Shown: positions 29,674 to 38,143, counted from the first letter of the stretch. The stretch: 64,000 nucleotides of DNA from Burkholderia arboris (GCF_902499125.1 NZ_CABVPX010000003.1:186001-250000); one strand, 5' to 3'. Made by a program: numbers and translations. Notes: generated by a model from the letters alone, not told the origin.

Positions 29674-30987
29674 TCAAGCCGCGCGATTCATGCGCAGCGC
29701 CCGCCACTCACCGAGTGTTTTATCGATCGCGGATTTGTCGCGCCCACTCAACGCCAGCGTGTCCTCGACGACGCTGTCGAAAAACGCCAAGGATTCCGCG
29801 TTGTGTCGACTGACCAGTTCGAACGCTGTCGCGAGATTGGGCGGGGCGCTCGATAGTCGCTCGATTTTTTTGAGAACATGCTCAGGCATCAATCTGCCTC
29901 CGACACCCGCGATAAACTCGTTGATCTCGCGTGCTTGCTCCTGGGAAACGTGACCCTCCACCGCAGCACAGGCCAGGCCAATCGCATGGGTCGATACGAT
30001 GAGTTCGAAGTATTCTTCCAGGCTCTTGGTTCTCACGAACACCGCGGCCACCGCGGCCTCCAGCTTGGCCTGTCGAGCTCGCATTTCGGCGGCAATATCG
30101 GGGGGGAGACCCGGTTCCCTGGCAGCCTCGCGCTTGGGCAAAATCGCGTCGGATGCAGCAGCACAAGCGTTCCTGGCGATGGCCGCGCTCACCGCCGCCC
30201 AGTAGCCGAACCGCCCACCCGGCACGCCCACCGGCCGCGAACTCGGCGCGTCGTTGGAAGTAGCTCCGTCTTGATGCATCGCCCGCCGCATGTAGGCGAT
30301 CTGAATAACGGCGGGGATAGTGACTCGATACGCTGCTCCGCTGATGCTGGGCACCAGGAGGAATGCGGAGGCCGCCAGGCCGAACGGGCCGGCAAACGCA
30401 CGCAAGACTGCCCCGCCACCCGCGATCAGTATCGCCTGACCGGTCAGCGTGTAGCCGAGTGACGCTGCAAGCGCCCTCACGATTGCAAACGCAACGGGGC
30501 CGCCGCCTTGCAAAAGGATCTGAAGCGACAGGAGGCCACTGCCGCCCACCTTGCAAACGCCGCCGACTCCAACCAGCAGCGCATCCTGGTCCGCTGGCGA
30601 CAGCTTGTCCCACGCATCGGAGATGACCTTGTCGACCACCACCGTCTCGATGTCCGAGACCGATCCCTTCTTCTCTACCTTGACGTTCAGCTTTGCACAG
30701 ACATCCAGCAGAATTTCTTTGTAGAGAACGCCGGTGCCACGGACCAGGTTGGCGAGTGTGTCCCCGCCGAAATGCTGAAGCTCGCCTGCAATGGCGTCCC
30801 AGGATTTCCGGTGACGGTCGGGTCGGCCCTCGGCCTTCCGGAAATCGGGATCACTCAGTAACTCGCTGGCGCGCCTCGGCTTGCCGTCCTTGTCGTGGGT
30901 CAGATAGCGCGCGAGTACCGCCAGGTCCTCCTCCGAACTGTATTTCAGAAACGTCAGGTCGTTGTCCGCCCGATACTTGATGCCCAT
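29674..30987 (-). CDS. YaaW-like (DUF3944 / UPF0174) protein with extra C-terminal half
   Basis: A 437-residue protein of unknown function. Residues 1-110 match E. coli YaaW from the first residues: YRADNDLTFLKYSSEEDLAVLARYLTHDKDGKPR, then SWDAIAGELQHFGGDTLANLVRGTGVLYKEILLDV. Residues 155-235 are hydrophobic and Gly/Ala-rich and end in the YaaW motif SGAAYRVTIPAVIQIA, so membrane insertion is likely. YaaW ends there (about 237 residues); about 200 more residues follow here, helical and charged (AEMRARQAKLEAAVAAVFVRTKSLEEYF). The start at 30987 has AAGGA 8 bases before it; the longer open frame upstream is not homologous. It is downstream of the HNH-like membrane gene and shares its non-Burkholderia base composition. 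Confidence 0.75.
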   Translation of the reverse strand: MGIKYRADNDLTFLKYSSEEDLAVLARYLTHDKDGKPRRASELLSDPDFRKAEGRPDRHRKSWDAIAGELQHFGGDTLANLVRGTGVLYKEILLDVCAKLNVKVEKKGSVSDIETVVVDKVISDAWDKLSPADQDALLVGVGGVCKVGGSGLLSLQILLQGGGPVAFAIVRALAASLGYTLTGQAILIAGGGAVLRAFAGPFGLAASAFLLVPSISGAAYRVTIPAVIQIAYMRRAMHQDGATSNDAPSSRPVGVPGGRFGYWAAVSAAIARNACAAASDAILPKREAAREPGLPPDIAAEMRARQAKLEAAVAAVFVRTKSLEEYFELIVSTHAIGLACAAVEGHVSQEQAREINEFIAGVGGRLMPEHVLKKIERLSSAPPNLATAFELVSRHNAESLAFFDSVVEDTLALSGRDKSAIDKTLGEWRALRMNRAA

Positions 30988-31196
30988 TGTTATCCTTGGT
31001 TTGTTCAGTTTTCGTCCAGTTGCCCACGGGCCAATGTCTGGCGCACATGCCGGCACCGGCGTAGAAATAGCCTGGTGGTTTCCCCGTCCCGGATCTGCCA
31101 GGGACAAGATGTACTCCGGTTTGGATCGGCCCCGTGATGCATTCGCCGAGCCAGGGCGCCGCCGGCTCAGCATCCGATCCCGTGCGCCAAACCGCC

Positions 31197-32810
31197 TCAG
31201 CCCGCGCTCGCGGCCAGCGCCTGCAACAAGCGTTCGCACTCCGCCATGGACGCCTCGGTGTCTGCCTTCAGCATTTTGCCGACGTGTTCGTCCCGCGTCG
31301 TTGCCTCGGCGCCGAACAGATCGAGGTGATCCAGCATGAGCGCGCACAGAAGTGTCGCGATGGCGACGAGGGCGCCCACAATGACCGCGCCGGCGACGTC
31401 GGCGATGAGGCCCAGTCCGATCGCCTGGAGTTGGCGCACCAGAACTTCTTCGATGGCAACGCCGCCAATGACCAGCGCCCCCCCGAACGCGAGCTTGGAT
31501 GCCTCGTGCATGGCTTGCTGGTAGGTCATGCCCTCCGGTCGCACGATGATCGTCTTGAACGCGCGGAACATCGAGAACACCCCTTCTCGAACCATTCTCG
31601 CGACGCGCTTGTGCGTCGTGATGAAGGCATTGATCACGACCGTGGCGAGGTTTGAGATGAACCCCGAGAGCGCTCCTTGAAGACCTTGCGACAGGAATGC
31701 CCTCCACTTGGAAATGACACTGTCGCGGATCCGTCCGAATCGCTCGTTGAAGTTGAAGTCCTTGCGACCGTTGCGATACCAATCCTGGAGTTCCTCGACG
31801 AGCGCGACGAGAAACTCCGCAACGGCCGCGCCGATCATCTGTTGCGCCCCCATCTTGCCGCCTTCGACAAGGCCGCTGCCAAGCACGTTGAACGCAAATT
31901 TCTCGCTGGTGTAGTACTGGCGGTTGACCTCGCCGTCCCTGTCCTTGCGTGCCTTCTCGTCGAGTTCCCGGGCGCGGGCTTCATCGACGCTCGCTTGCTG
32001 GGTGAGCTTGCCGAGTTCCTTGCGCTCCTTGTCGGAGAGCTCGGGCTTCGCGGCAAGTACTTCGATGCGCGCGTCTCGGGATTCCTTCCGCTCGGCCAGC
32101 CATGCCAGATACGCCGACATGCTCTTGTCCTTCTTCGAGGTATTGATCGAAGTGTGCGTCGGAGCCAGATTGTCGGGACGATTTGCCATGTCCGTGTGGT
32201 TCAACTCCGCCAGCGTAATGCCCGCGTCGTCGTGCGTTTCCTTCGCCGAGATCACGTGGTCGAGTTGCTTCTGCTTGTGTCGAAGCGTCTCGCCAGTGAG
32301 CGCATCCGTTGCCGTGCCGGCCTTCACGCCTTCCGACGTCTCGGCGTTCTTGGCCTTGTAATTCGCGTGGGTGTGGTAGGGCGTCGAGTCGTACTCGCCC
32401 CGGTTCTCGTGCCTTTCCCGTTCGGCGTCCGTTGCCCAGACGCCGTTACGCACGTTGTGAACCGTGTCGACGTTTCCCCCTCGCTTGTCATAGGCGCTGA
32501 CAAACTTGCCGAGCCCGAACGGGCCGACAATCGACTGAATCACGTCCGATTTGCACTTCTCCAGCGTGGCGTCGAGTCGACCACGGTTATACGCGTCCGT
32601 GACCTCTTTCAAGATCGTGTCCACTTCCGCCGGGAGCACGGAAAAGTCAGGCAGGGTCATCGCATCTGCCCCAAGCGTCGCAAGAAGGGCCTCATCCACG
32701 TGACGGCCTGCCGATGATTCCGGAACTCGCGTTTCATTGGCAAGTTCGGTGCTCCGCTCCCGGCCCATCAGGGCCTTGCGTCGCTGGAATCCATCTACGC
32801 TAGTCGACAT
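31197..32810 (-). CDS. Unrecognised protein with HNH-like nuclease motif and C-terminal membrane segments
   Basis: A 537-residue protein that I do not recognise as a named family. Residues 180-230 look like an HNH endonuclease core: LDHVIS (Asp184-His185), then NRPDNLAP (Asn214) and INTSKKDKS (Asn223), the D-H...N-L...N-x2-K pattern, without zinc-binding cysteines. A charged, probably coiled-coil stretch follows (residues 232-300). The C-terminal 200 residues carry hydrophobic segments around 320-340, 385-400, 440-455 and 470-500 (the last LGLIADVAGAVIVGALVAIA), suggesting membrane attachment. A GGAGAA site precedes the ATG. The nuclease call is a motif-based inference. It lies between a small membrane peptide gene and the YaaW-like gene, opposite a WYL regulator, the setting of many phage-defence or stress modules. 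Confidence 0.7.
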   Translation of the reverse strand: MSTSVDGFQRRKALMGRERSTELANETRVPESSAGRHVDEALLATLGADAMTLPDFSVLPAEVDTILKEVTDAYNRGRLDATLEKCKSDVIQSIVGPFGLGKFVSAYDKRGGNVDTVHNVRNGVWATDAERERHENRGEYDSTPYHTHANYKAKNAETSEGVKAGTATDALTGETLRHKQKQLDHVISAKETHDDAGITLAELNHTDMANRPDNLAPTHTSINTSKKDKSMSAYLAWLAERKESRDARIEVLAAKPELSDKERKELGKLTQQASVDEARARELDEKARKDRDGEVNRQYYTSEKFAFNVLGSGLVEGGKMGAQQMIGAAVAEFLVALVEELQDWYRNGRKDFNFNERFGRIRDSVISKWRAFLSQGLQGALSGFISNLATVVINAFITTHKRVARMVREGVFSMFRAFKTIIVRPEGMTYQQAMHEASKLAFGGALVIGGVAIEEVLVRQLQAIGLGLIADVAGAVIVGALVAIATLLCALMLDHLDLFGAEATTRDEHVGKMLKADTEASMAECERLLQALAASAG

Positions 32811-33119
32811 TCATTGTTCTCCAACCAAGCCGGATCTCCGGCGAGAAACGCCGGTCCATGGTTCATCGCTCACCGCCGAGGCGCTCTACCGGAAACGAAC
32901 GCAAGCTGCTTGCCCAACGGGTGCCGCATCGCTGCGCATTCCGCCCGCCGCTCAGTGTTGAGACGGCTGGCAGATCGGGGTACGCAAACGTGCACTACCA
33001 ATATCGGCCATCACCGGCGCATCTTTAGCCCGAGATCGAGCGATGCATCGCCAATACACCATGGTCGCGAGCGTCATGAAGGGGTGCCCCTTCGTTTGCA
33101 GGTGCCGACCGGGCAACGG
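32811..33119. other. Gap within the island, no gene seen; contains a hairpin
   Basis: About 309 bases between the small membrane gene and the HNH-like gene. No convincing reading frame was found on either strand. A compact inverted repeat GAAGGGG-TG-CCCCTTC lies at 33078-33093, 27 bases after the small gene's stop in its direction of transcription. It lacks a T-tract on that side, so it could attenuate or protect the transcript rather than end it. The last 20 bases hold the ribosome site of the HNH-like gene. Confidence 0.5.
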
Positions 33120-33299
33120 TTAAAGGAAGCGCTCCAAGGGGCCTTTCGGAATTGCCTTGTACGCGACCGTGATCGCACATGCGACGGCCGCCACCACAAG
33201 CGCGCCGAACAGCGTGGAGGCGAGCCAGGCGCCAAACGCCGCCATGGCGGTATTGAGCAGCAAGGTAAACGTTGCCCAGAATGTGGTGAAAATGATCAT
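33120..33299 (-). CDS. Small membrane protein, 59 residues
   Basis: A short leftward gene beginning MIIFTTFWATFTLLLNTAMA and ending PKGPLERFL. Residues 3-47 are almost entirely hydrophobic and can form two helices around FGAWLAS, with a positively charged end (YKAIPKG), a size and shape similar to small holins, toxins or transporter-like peptides. A GAGGAG site lies about 10 bases before the ATG. It is the first gene behind the divergent promoter region with the WYL regulator. I do not recognise the family. Being short, it could be missed by length-limited gene calling; codon use and the ribosome site argue it is real. Confidence 0.6.
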   Translation of the reverse strand: MIIFTTFWATFTLLLNTAMAAFGAWLASTLFGALVVAAVACAITVAYKAIPKGPLERFL

Positions 33300-33401
33300 C
33301 TCGTCGACTCCTCAGGTTGCGCGGTTGCCCGCTCGTTTTACACAGCGCGGCGGTGTGGCCACGTCGTGCCGGACCGTCGACGACAGTGTGGTAGGGCAAC
33401 C

Positions 33402-33416
33402 GGACAGATTCTGTCC
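33402..33416. promoter_or_regulatory. Candidate WYL-regulator operator
   Basis: GGACAGATTCTGTCC is a perfect palindrome of two 7-bp arms around one T. It is in the 318-base region between the divergent small membrane gene (start 33299) and the WYL regulator gene (start 33618). WYL regulators of the BrxR/CapW kind bind inverted repeats in exactly such positions. The rest of the gap, apart from short A/T-rich runs, shows nothing that I can assign. Confidence 0.55.
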
Positions 33417-33617
33417 AGTCAGAGGACGCGGTCGCTTTTTTATCGGACCCGAGGCAGCACGGACGATGCGCCGATGATTTTCCCGCCACACATGCGGGGT
33501 GAGTGCCAGCGGTGAAGTACGCCCCTTGCCGGAAGCGCATTGATCCGGTCGCGGCCGATTAGACAAAACCGCGCGTGTCTCGTAGCATTTCGGCCTCAGA
33601 CTCTGCAATAGACTCGA

Positions 33618-34670
33618 ATGCTCGCGCCCGAACATGAGGCGGTATTGAATGCGATGGCGCCGTCATTGGACCGCTGGTGGACTTCCAGCGAACTGAAGGA
33701 AGTCGTGCTGGGTCGTTTCCCGGATTTTCATGAACGAAAAGCCAGACGGACACTGACCGCCCTCGAGCAGATGCGCTGGATCGAGCGCGACGGTATGGGT
33801 CCCGCGACTCGCTGGCGCTTGATCAAGCGGGTGCCCGCATCCATGAAGCGGCCATCCGTTGACCTTGCACTGGCTTTGCTGAAGTTGCAACAACTGGCGC
33901 AGCACCACCTTCCGCAACGCATGGGGGAGTTTGAAGCGTACTTCGATAGCGCCGCGGGAGTCCTTGCCGAAAGCGCTGCCGACAGCCGGCTTCTCAGCGC
34001 ACAGGCGTGGATGGGAAAGACGGTGCGCCTGGATGCCGGCTATCCCTTGCTTGCGCCGGAGGTACCGCCTGGCATTTTCGACGCCGTACTGACCGCGCTG
34101 TATCGGGACGAGACACTGGCGATACGGTATTGCAAGGCCGACCAGCAATCCGGCGACGCAAGGGAGTACGTTGTGCTGCCCTACGCAATCGTCGAGAAAG
34201 GACCTTGCTGGTATCTGGTCGTGCGAGGCAGACGCTCCAGCGGCCGGCAAGGGGATGCCTTCCTGATCCGCTGCGATCGAATCGTCGCGGTGCGTAATCT
34301 CGGCCACGATCTCAAGCGCGAAGACGATTTCGACCTGGAGGCCTTCATCCGCGATGACCGGGTGCTCGAATGGTTCCCCGAGCCGCCCGTGCTGCTGGCG
34401 TTGCGCATTCACGAACGGAAGGGCGTGCCTAGCCCGTTCCGGTCGGTGCGGCTTGCTGCCGATCAGCATATCGAAGATCAGACCGATGGCTTCGTGTTAC
34501 GGGCGACGGTGGCGCCTTCCGTCGCACTGCGCCATCTGCTGTTGCAGCACGCGCCGTCGGTTGAAGTGATCTCTCCGGTTGAATTGCGCGAAGAGATCGC
34601 CGGGTTGCTGGACGTGGCACTGCAGCGTTACCGGTTGCCGGTGACGGCCACAATGAAGTGCGGCGATTGA
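33618..34670 (+). CDS. WYL-domain transcriptional regulator
   Basis: A 350-residue protein. Residues 1-75 form a winged helix-turn-helix (WWTSSELKEVVLGRFPDFHERKARRTLTALEQMRWIER). Residues 155-235 contain the WYL domain, with LAIRYCKADQQSGDAREYVVLPYAIVEKGPCWYLVVRGR. A C-terminal WCX-like extension follows (HIEDQTDGFVLRATV, then HLLLQHAPSVEVISPVELREEIA). WYL proteins bind nucleotides or nucleic-acid-derived ligands and often silence defence genes. The ATG at 33618 has no clear ribosome site, so translation may be leaderless or begin nearby. It is divergent from the leftward island genes and probably represses them. Confidence 0.85.
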   Translation: MLAPEHEAVLNAMAPSLDRWWTSSELKEVVLGRFPDFHERKARRTLTALEQMRWIERDGMGPATRWRLIKRVPASMKRPSVDLALALLKLQQLAQHHLPQRMGEFEAYFDSAAGVLAESAADSRLLSAQAWMGKTVRLDAGYPLLAPEVPPGIFDAVLTALYRDETLAIRYCKADQQSGDAREYVVLPYAIVEKGPCWYLVVRGRRSSGRQGDAFLIRCDRIVAVRNLGHDLKREDDFDLEAFIRDDRVLEWFPEPPVLLALRIHERKGVPSPFRSVRLAADQHIEDQTDGFVLRATVAPSVALRHLLLQHAPSVEVISPVELREEIAGLLDVALQRYRLPVTATMKCGD

Positions 34671-35208
34671 TATTAGAGCCGCTCGGGTCGCAGAGAAGAC
34701 ACGGATACATCGCGGCGTCACCGCCGGTACCGGCTGTTGAGCGCGGCGCCGACGTCCGATCGCCTCGGCCAGACCAAGTACGAATGCCGCTTCATGGCCC
34801 AGTACAACCATAAGATGCGACTGCCGTTTCCTGATGCGATTCCGATGCAAGCCACGCGCCGTCGTCGAAATGAAGCTCGACGGCGGCATGCACAGCTTGC
34901 TTCAGCGAACGTCGGAGCTTCGGATCGCGGGGAAAGTTGCAGAATCCGTTTTGCCGACGACCGATGAATACGGATGCGGACGAAAGCGTGAGGCATCGAA
35001 ACGAGAGACGGTGCGTCAGTCGACGCGCCCGGCTGCCCCGTAGCGTCCACTGAAGGAACCTGAACCGGTCGCCAACCCGACGCAGGCGCCACGCCATACG
35101 ATCCTGAACGTCGCGTTGAATGACGCCCGCGCAACATTGATTGCCCGGATTGCCCGTCTTCAGCGCGGGGGATGGGCATGCTATGACACGGTTCGCGAAA
35201 GCGACGAA
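34671..35208. other. Gap with no supported gene
   Basis: About 538 bases between the WYL gene and the convergent rhlE gene. Short frames exist on both strands. The leftward one at 34792-35097 has a plausible protein-like stretch (KLRRSLKQAVHAAVELHFDDG) but no ribosome site and no family I know, so it may be the remains of a broken gene. Base composition is less G/C-rich than the flanks, as in the rest of the island. No terminator with a T-tract was found. Confidence 0.5.
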
Positions 35209-36636
35209 TTACCTGGACGGTTTGCCACGGCCACCCGCCGGCTTGCCCGCACCCGCCTTCCCCGCAGGTTTGCTGCGCGGCTTCTGCACGCTAAACGGGC
35301 TGCCGATGGTGTAGTCCGTTCCGTTTCCGGCCGGCTTCGCGTGCTGTGCCGCAGGCTTGCGCTGGCTTTCGCCGCCCTGCGGGCGCGGCTTCTTGCCGGG
35401 CACCGGCTTGGCGACCGGCACCGCTTGCTGCACTTTGGGCTTCTTCGGCTTTTTGGGTTTCTTGAGAATCTGCCCCGTCGCACTCGTTTCCGGCACGCGG
35501 TGTTCGGCTTCGAAACCCGGCTCTTCCTCACGCCGCAGCGTTTGCCGGATCAGCGCTTCGATCGCGGCCAGTTGCGGCGCCTCATCGGCGCACACCAGCG
35601 ACACCGCCACTCCGCTGGCGCCCGCGCGGCCGGTACGGCCGATACGGTGCACATAGTCCTGCGCGACGATCGGCAGATCGACGTTGATCACCAGCGGCAG
35701 ATCGTCGATATCGAGCCCGCGTGCCGCCACATCGGTGGCGACCAGCATCTGTACTTCGCGCGTCTTGAAGCGCTCCAGCGCACGCAGGCGCGCGGGCTGC
35801 GGCTTGTCGCCGTGGATGGTGTCGACCGCATACCCTGCTTCATCCAGCATGGCCGCCAGGTAATCCACGCCAATGCGGGTCTTGACGAACACCAGCGCGT
35901 GCTCCCAGTTGTTTTCGGCCACCAGGTGCATGAAGAGGTCCGGCTTGTTCCGCTTGTCGACCGTCACCACCCATTGCTTGATCTTGCTGGCCGTGACATT
36001 GGGCGGGCTGACGCTGATATCGACCGGGCTGCGCAGAATGCTCGCCGCCATCGCGCGGATATCGTCGGTGAACGTGGCGGAGAACAGCAGCGTCTGGCGC
36101 TGCGTCGGCAACGCGGCAAAGACGGCATTGAGTTCGCGCGCGAAGCCCAGATCCAGCATGCGGTCGGCTTCATCCAGCACCAGCGTCTGCACCTGGTCGA
36201 ACTGCACCGCGTTCTGGCGATTGAGGTCGAGCAGACGGCCCGGCGTGGCAACGAGCACATCCACGCCCTTGCGCAGCTTCATCATCTGAGGATTGATGCT
36301 CACGCCGCCGTACGCGGCCAGGAAACGCAGATCGAGGCCTTTGCCGTACTCGACGAAGCTTTGAAGCACCTGTTCGGCCAGCTCCCGCGTGGGCACCAGC
36401 ACCAGCACGCGCGCGCGATTGCTGGACACCGCCGGGCCATGCTGCACGAGCCGTTGCAACAGCGGCAGCGCAAAACCGGCCGTTTTACCCGTGCCGGTTT
36501 GCGCCGCAGCCATGACGTCCTTGCCACTCAGCACGGCAGGAATCGCCTTGGCCTGCACCGGCGTAGGTGTCTGGTAATTGAGGCCCTGCAGATTGCGCAG
36601 CAGCGGCTCGATCAGGCCAAGGGAGGCGAAGGACAT
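35209..36636 (-). CDS. rhlE: DEAD-box ATP-dependent RNA helicase (RhlE-like)
   Basis: A 475-residue RNA helicase. In order it shows the Q motif (FASLGLIEPLLRNLQGLNYQTPTPVQ), motif I AAQTGTGKTAG, Ib TPGRLLDL, DEAD box VLDEADRM, motif III SATF and motif VI HRIGRTGRAG. A low-complexity basic tail from about residue 380, rich in Lys, Pro and Gly, is typical of RhlE and aids RNA binding. The ATG at 36636 starts the conserved domain; the open frame continues upstream through the next gene without homology. It acts in RNA unwinding, ribosome assembly and cold response. Confidence 0.93.
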   Translation of the reverse strand: MSFASLGLIEPLLRNLQGLNYQTPTPVQAKAIPAVLSGKDVMAAAQTGTGKTAGFALPLLQRLVQHGPAVSSNRARVLVLVPTRELAEQVLQSFVEYGKGLDLRFLAAYGGVSINPQMMKLRKGVDVLVATPGRLLDLNRQNAVQFDQVQTLVLDEADRMLDLGFARELNAVFAALPTQRQTLLFSATFTDDIRAMAASILRSPVDISVSPPNVTASKIKQWVVTVDKRNKPDLFMHLVAENNWEHALVFVKTRIGVDYLAAMLDEAGYAVDTIHGDKPQPARLRALERFKTREVQMLVATDVAARGLDIDDLPLVINVDLPIVAQDYVHRIGRTGRAGASGVAVSLVCADEAPQLAAIEALIRQTLRREEEPGFEAEHRVPETSATGQILKKPKKPKKPKVQQAVPVAKPVPGKKPRPQGGESQRKPAAQHAKPAGNGTDYTIGSPFSVQKPRSKPAGKAGAGKPAGGRGKPSR

Positions 36637-36683
36637 GGATGTATTCCGGGCTAAAACCGCAATTCTAGCGGTTACTGCGCCGG

Positions 36684-37169
36684 TCACGCCCCGCCCGCTC
36701 CCCCTCGCAATCGCACATCCACCGCCCCGATGTTCTTCTCGTGCGCGACCAGCATCAGCGACAGCGCGTGATGAATCTCCTGATTCGCGAGCGTCGGCAG
36801 CAGTGTCTGCAGCTTGCGCACGACCCAGCGCTGGCCGCGATTCAGGAACGCCATGCGCTCGGCCGGATCGTCGATCGCCATCGCCTTCTCGTAGAACGCG
36901 CCGGTCGCGCTTGTCGGGACCGCATCGAGCGAACGAATCGCGTCGACGAGCACGCGGCACCAGTGCGCCTCGTCTTGGCGGATATGCGTGATCAGCCGAT
37001 GCAGTTCGGGATCGCCGGTGACCTCGGCCGCCGTTTCGGAAGCGACACGCGCACCGGCGCGCTCGGCCTCCAGCAGCTCGTCGAGCGTCGTCAGCAACGC
37101 GGCGCGGTCTTCTTGCGGAATCGGATCGGTGCGGGCGGCGGGGCCGTCTCCATGCGGCGGCATCGACAT
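36684..37169 (-). CDS. Ferritin-like-fold protein (DUF6306-type)
   Basis: A 161-residue predicted four-helix protein. The helix pairs carry spaced Glu/His residues, including LDELLEAERAGARVASE, HIRQDEAHWCRVL and LVAHEKNIGAVD, arranged like the metal ligands of the ferritin-like superfamily. The ATG at 37169 follows a strong AGGAGGA. No oxidative or storage function can be assigned; members of this group occur widely in Burkholderia as stress-related proteins. It is a single gene, 47 bases upstream of rhlE. Confidence 0.75.
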   Translation of the reverse strand: MSMPPHGDGPAARTDPIPQEDRAALLTTLDELLEAERAGARVASETAAEVTGDPELHRLITHIRQDEAHWCRVLVDAIRSLDAVPTSATGAFYEKAMAIDDPAERMAFLNRGQRWVVRKLQTLLPTLANQEIHHALSLMLVAHEKNIGAVDVRLRGGAGGA

Positions 37170-37358
37170 GCGGCATCCTCCTGTCAGGATCGGTGGCGTA
37201 ACACGCTCGACGTTACGCGACGCGTGTTGCACGAATGTGCGCACATCAACGCGGACCGCACATCCAATACATCACATTGTGACATATTTGACCAGAACGC
37301 CGCCTCGTCAACGCACTCTGCTTGATTTACGTCATCGCCCGCACGGGCCGTCGCCTGC

Positions 37359-38129
37359 TCACGTCCACCCTTCGAGCCGCAACGTCGAACGCACGAGCCG
37401 CTGTTCCTCCTGCTCGATCTCGCGCAGATACTCGACGCACTGGCGGATGTGTTCGCTCGCGGCCTTGCGCGCCTGGTCGGGCAGCCGCCCCGTGACCGCG
37501 TTGTAGAGCCGCGCGTGCTGGCGGTCGATCTGCTTCTTCAGCGGTTCGCGGTGATAGAGGTTGTTCACCGATGCGAATACCGAACTGAGCAGCAGGTCGG
37601 TCAGCGACTGCAGCGTGTTGACGAGCACGGGGTTGTGCGACGCCTCGCAGATCGCAAGATGAAACGCGTGATCGAGCTTCGCGCGCGCGGCGGGGTCGAG
37701 ATCCTGCGCATCGGCCGCCGTCATTTCCTCGTAGCGGCGCTTGATCAGGATGAAATCGGCCGGCGTGCCACGCAGCGCGGCAAGCCGCGCGGCCTCGGTC
37801 TCGAGCATCCCGCGCACCTCGAACAGGTCGTACAGCGTGCGCGGCTGCGAGCCGAGCAGATGCATCATCGGCGTGATCTCGCGTTGCGGGGTCAGGCTCG
37901 CAACGAACGAGCCCTTGCCATGCGTCGTGTCGATGATCCCGCGCGCGTGCAGCAGCTTCATCCCTTCCCGCACGGCCGTGCGCGACACGCCGAGCTTCTC
38001 GGTCAGCCGCCGCTCGGACGGCAGCGCCTGCCCGGCCTTCAGCACGCCGTCGACGATCAGCTTCTCGATCCGTTCGGCGACGACGTCGGCCACGCGTCGG
38101 GCCGGCCCTTCTCGATCCTGCATTTCCAT
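37359..38129 (-). CDS. glcC: GntR family regulator of glycolate genes (GlcC-like, FCD subgroup)
   Basis: A 256-residue regulator with an N-terminal winged helix-turn-helix (VVAERIEKLIVDGVLKAGQALPSERRLTEKLGVSRTAVREGMKLL) and an FCD domain holding metal-ligand-type residues (DHAFHLAICEASHN). It diverges from glcDEFG-glcB, the usual GlcC arrangement, where glycolate or glyoxylate is the effector. The start is uncertain. The ATG at 38129 opens the conserved region but has no ribosome site and is immediately preceded by an operator, so it may be leaderless; an in-frame ATG at 38198 is the alternative. Two identical TGGTATGACCA sites lie upstream. Confidence 0.85.
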   Translation of the reverse strand: MEMQDREGPARRVADVVAERIEKLIVDGVLKAGQALPSERRLTEKLGVSRTAVREGMKLLHARGIIDTTHGKGSFVASLTPQREITPMMHLLGSQPRTLYDLFEVRGMLETEAARLAALRGTPADFILIKRRYEEMTAADAQDLDPAARAKLDHAFHLAICEASHNPVLVNTLQSLTDLLLSSVFASVNNLYHREPLKKQIDRQHARLYNAVTGRLPDQARKAASEHIRQCVEYLREIEQEEQRLVRSTLRLEGWT

Positions 38130-38143
38130 ACTGGTATGACCAC
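38130..38143. promoter_or_regulatory. GlcC-type operator, site 1
   Basis: ACTGGTATGACCAC contains TGGT-ATG-ACCA, which fits the FCD-GntR consensus TNGTNNNACNA exactly. It abuts the start codon of the regulator gene, so binding here should block its own expression. Confidence 0.7.

Noticed and set aside
34792-35097. Leftward 101-residue frame in the island's right gap
   Set aside because: Part of it looks protein-like, but there is no ribosome site, no family I recognise and competing frames overlap it; kept only as a possible remnant.
37272-37282. Palindrome TCACATTGTGA upstream of the ferritin-like gene
   Set aside because: Resembles half of a CRP-type site but is too short and lacks the expected spacing; likely chance in an A/T-rich promoter.
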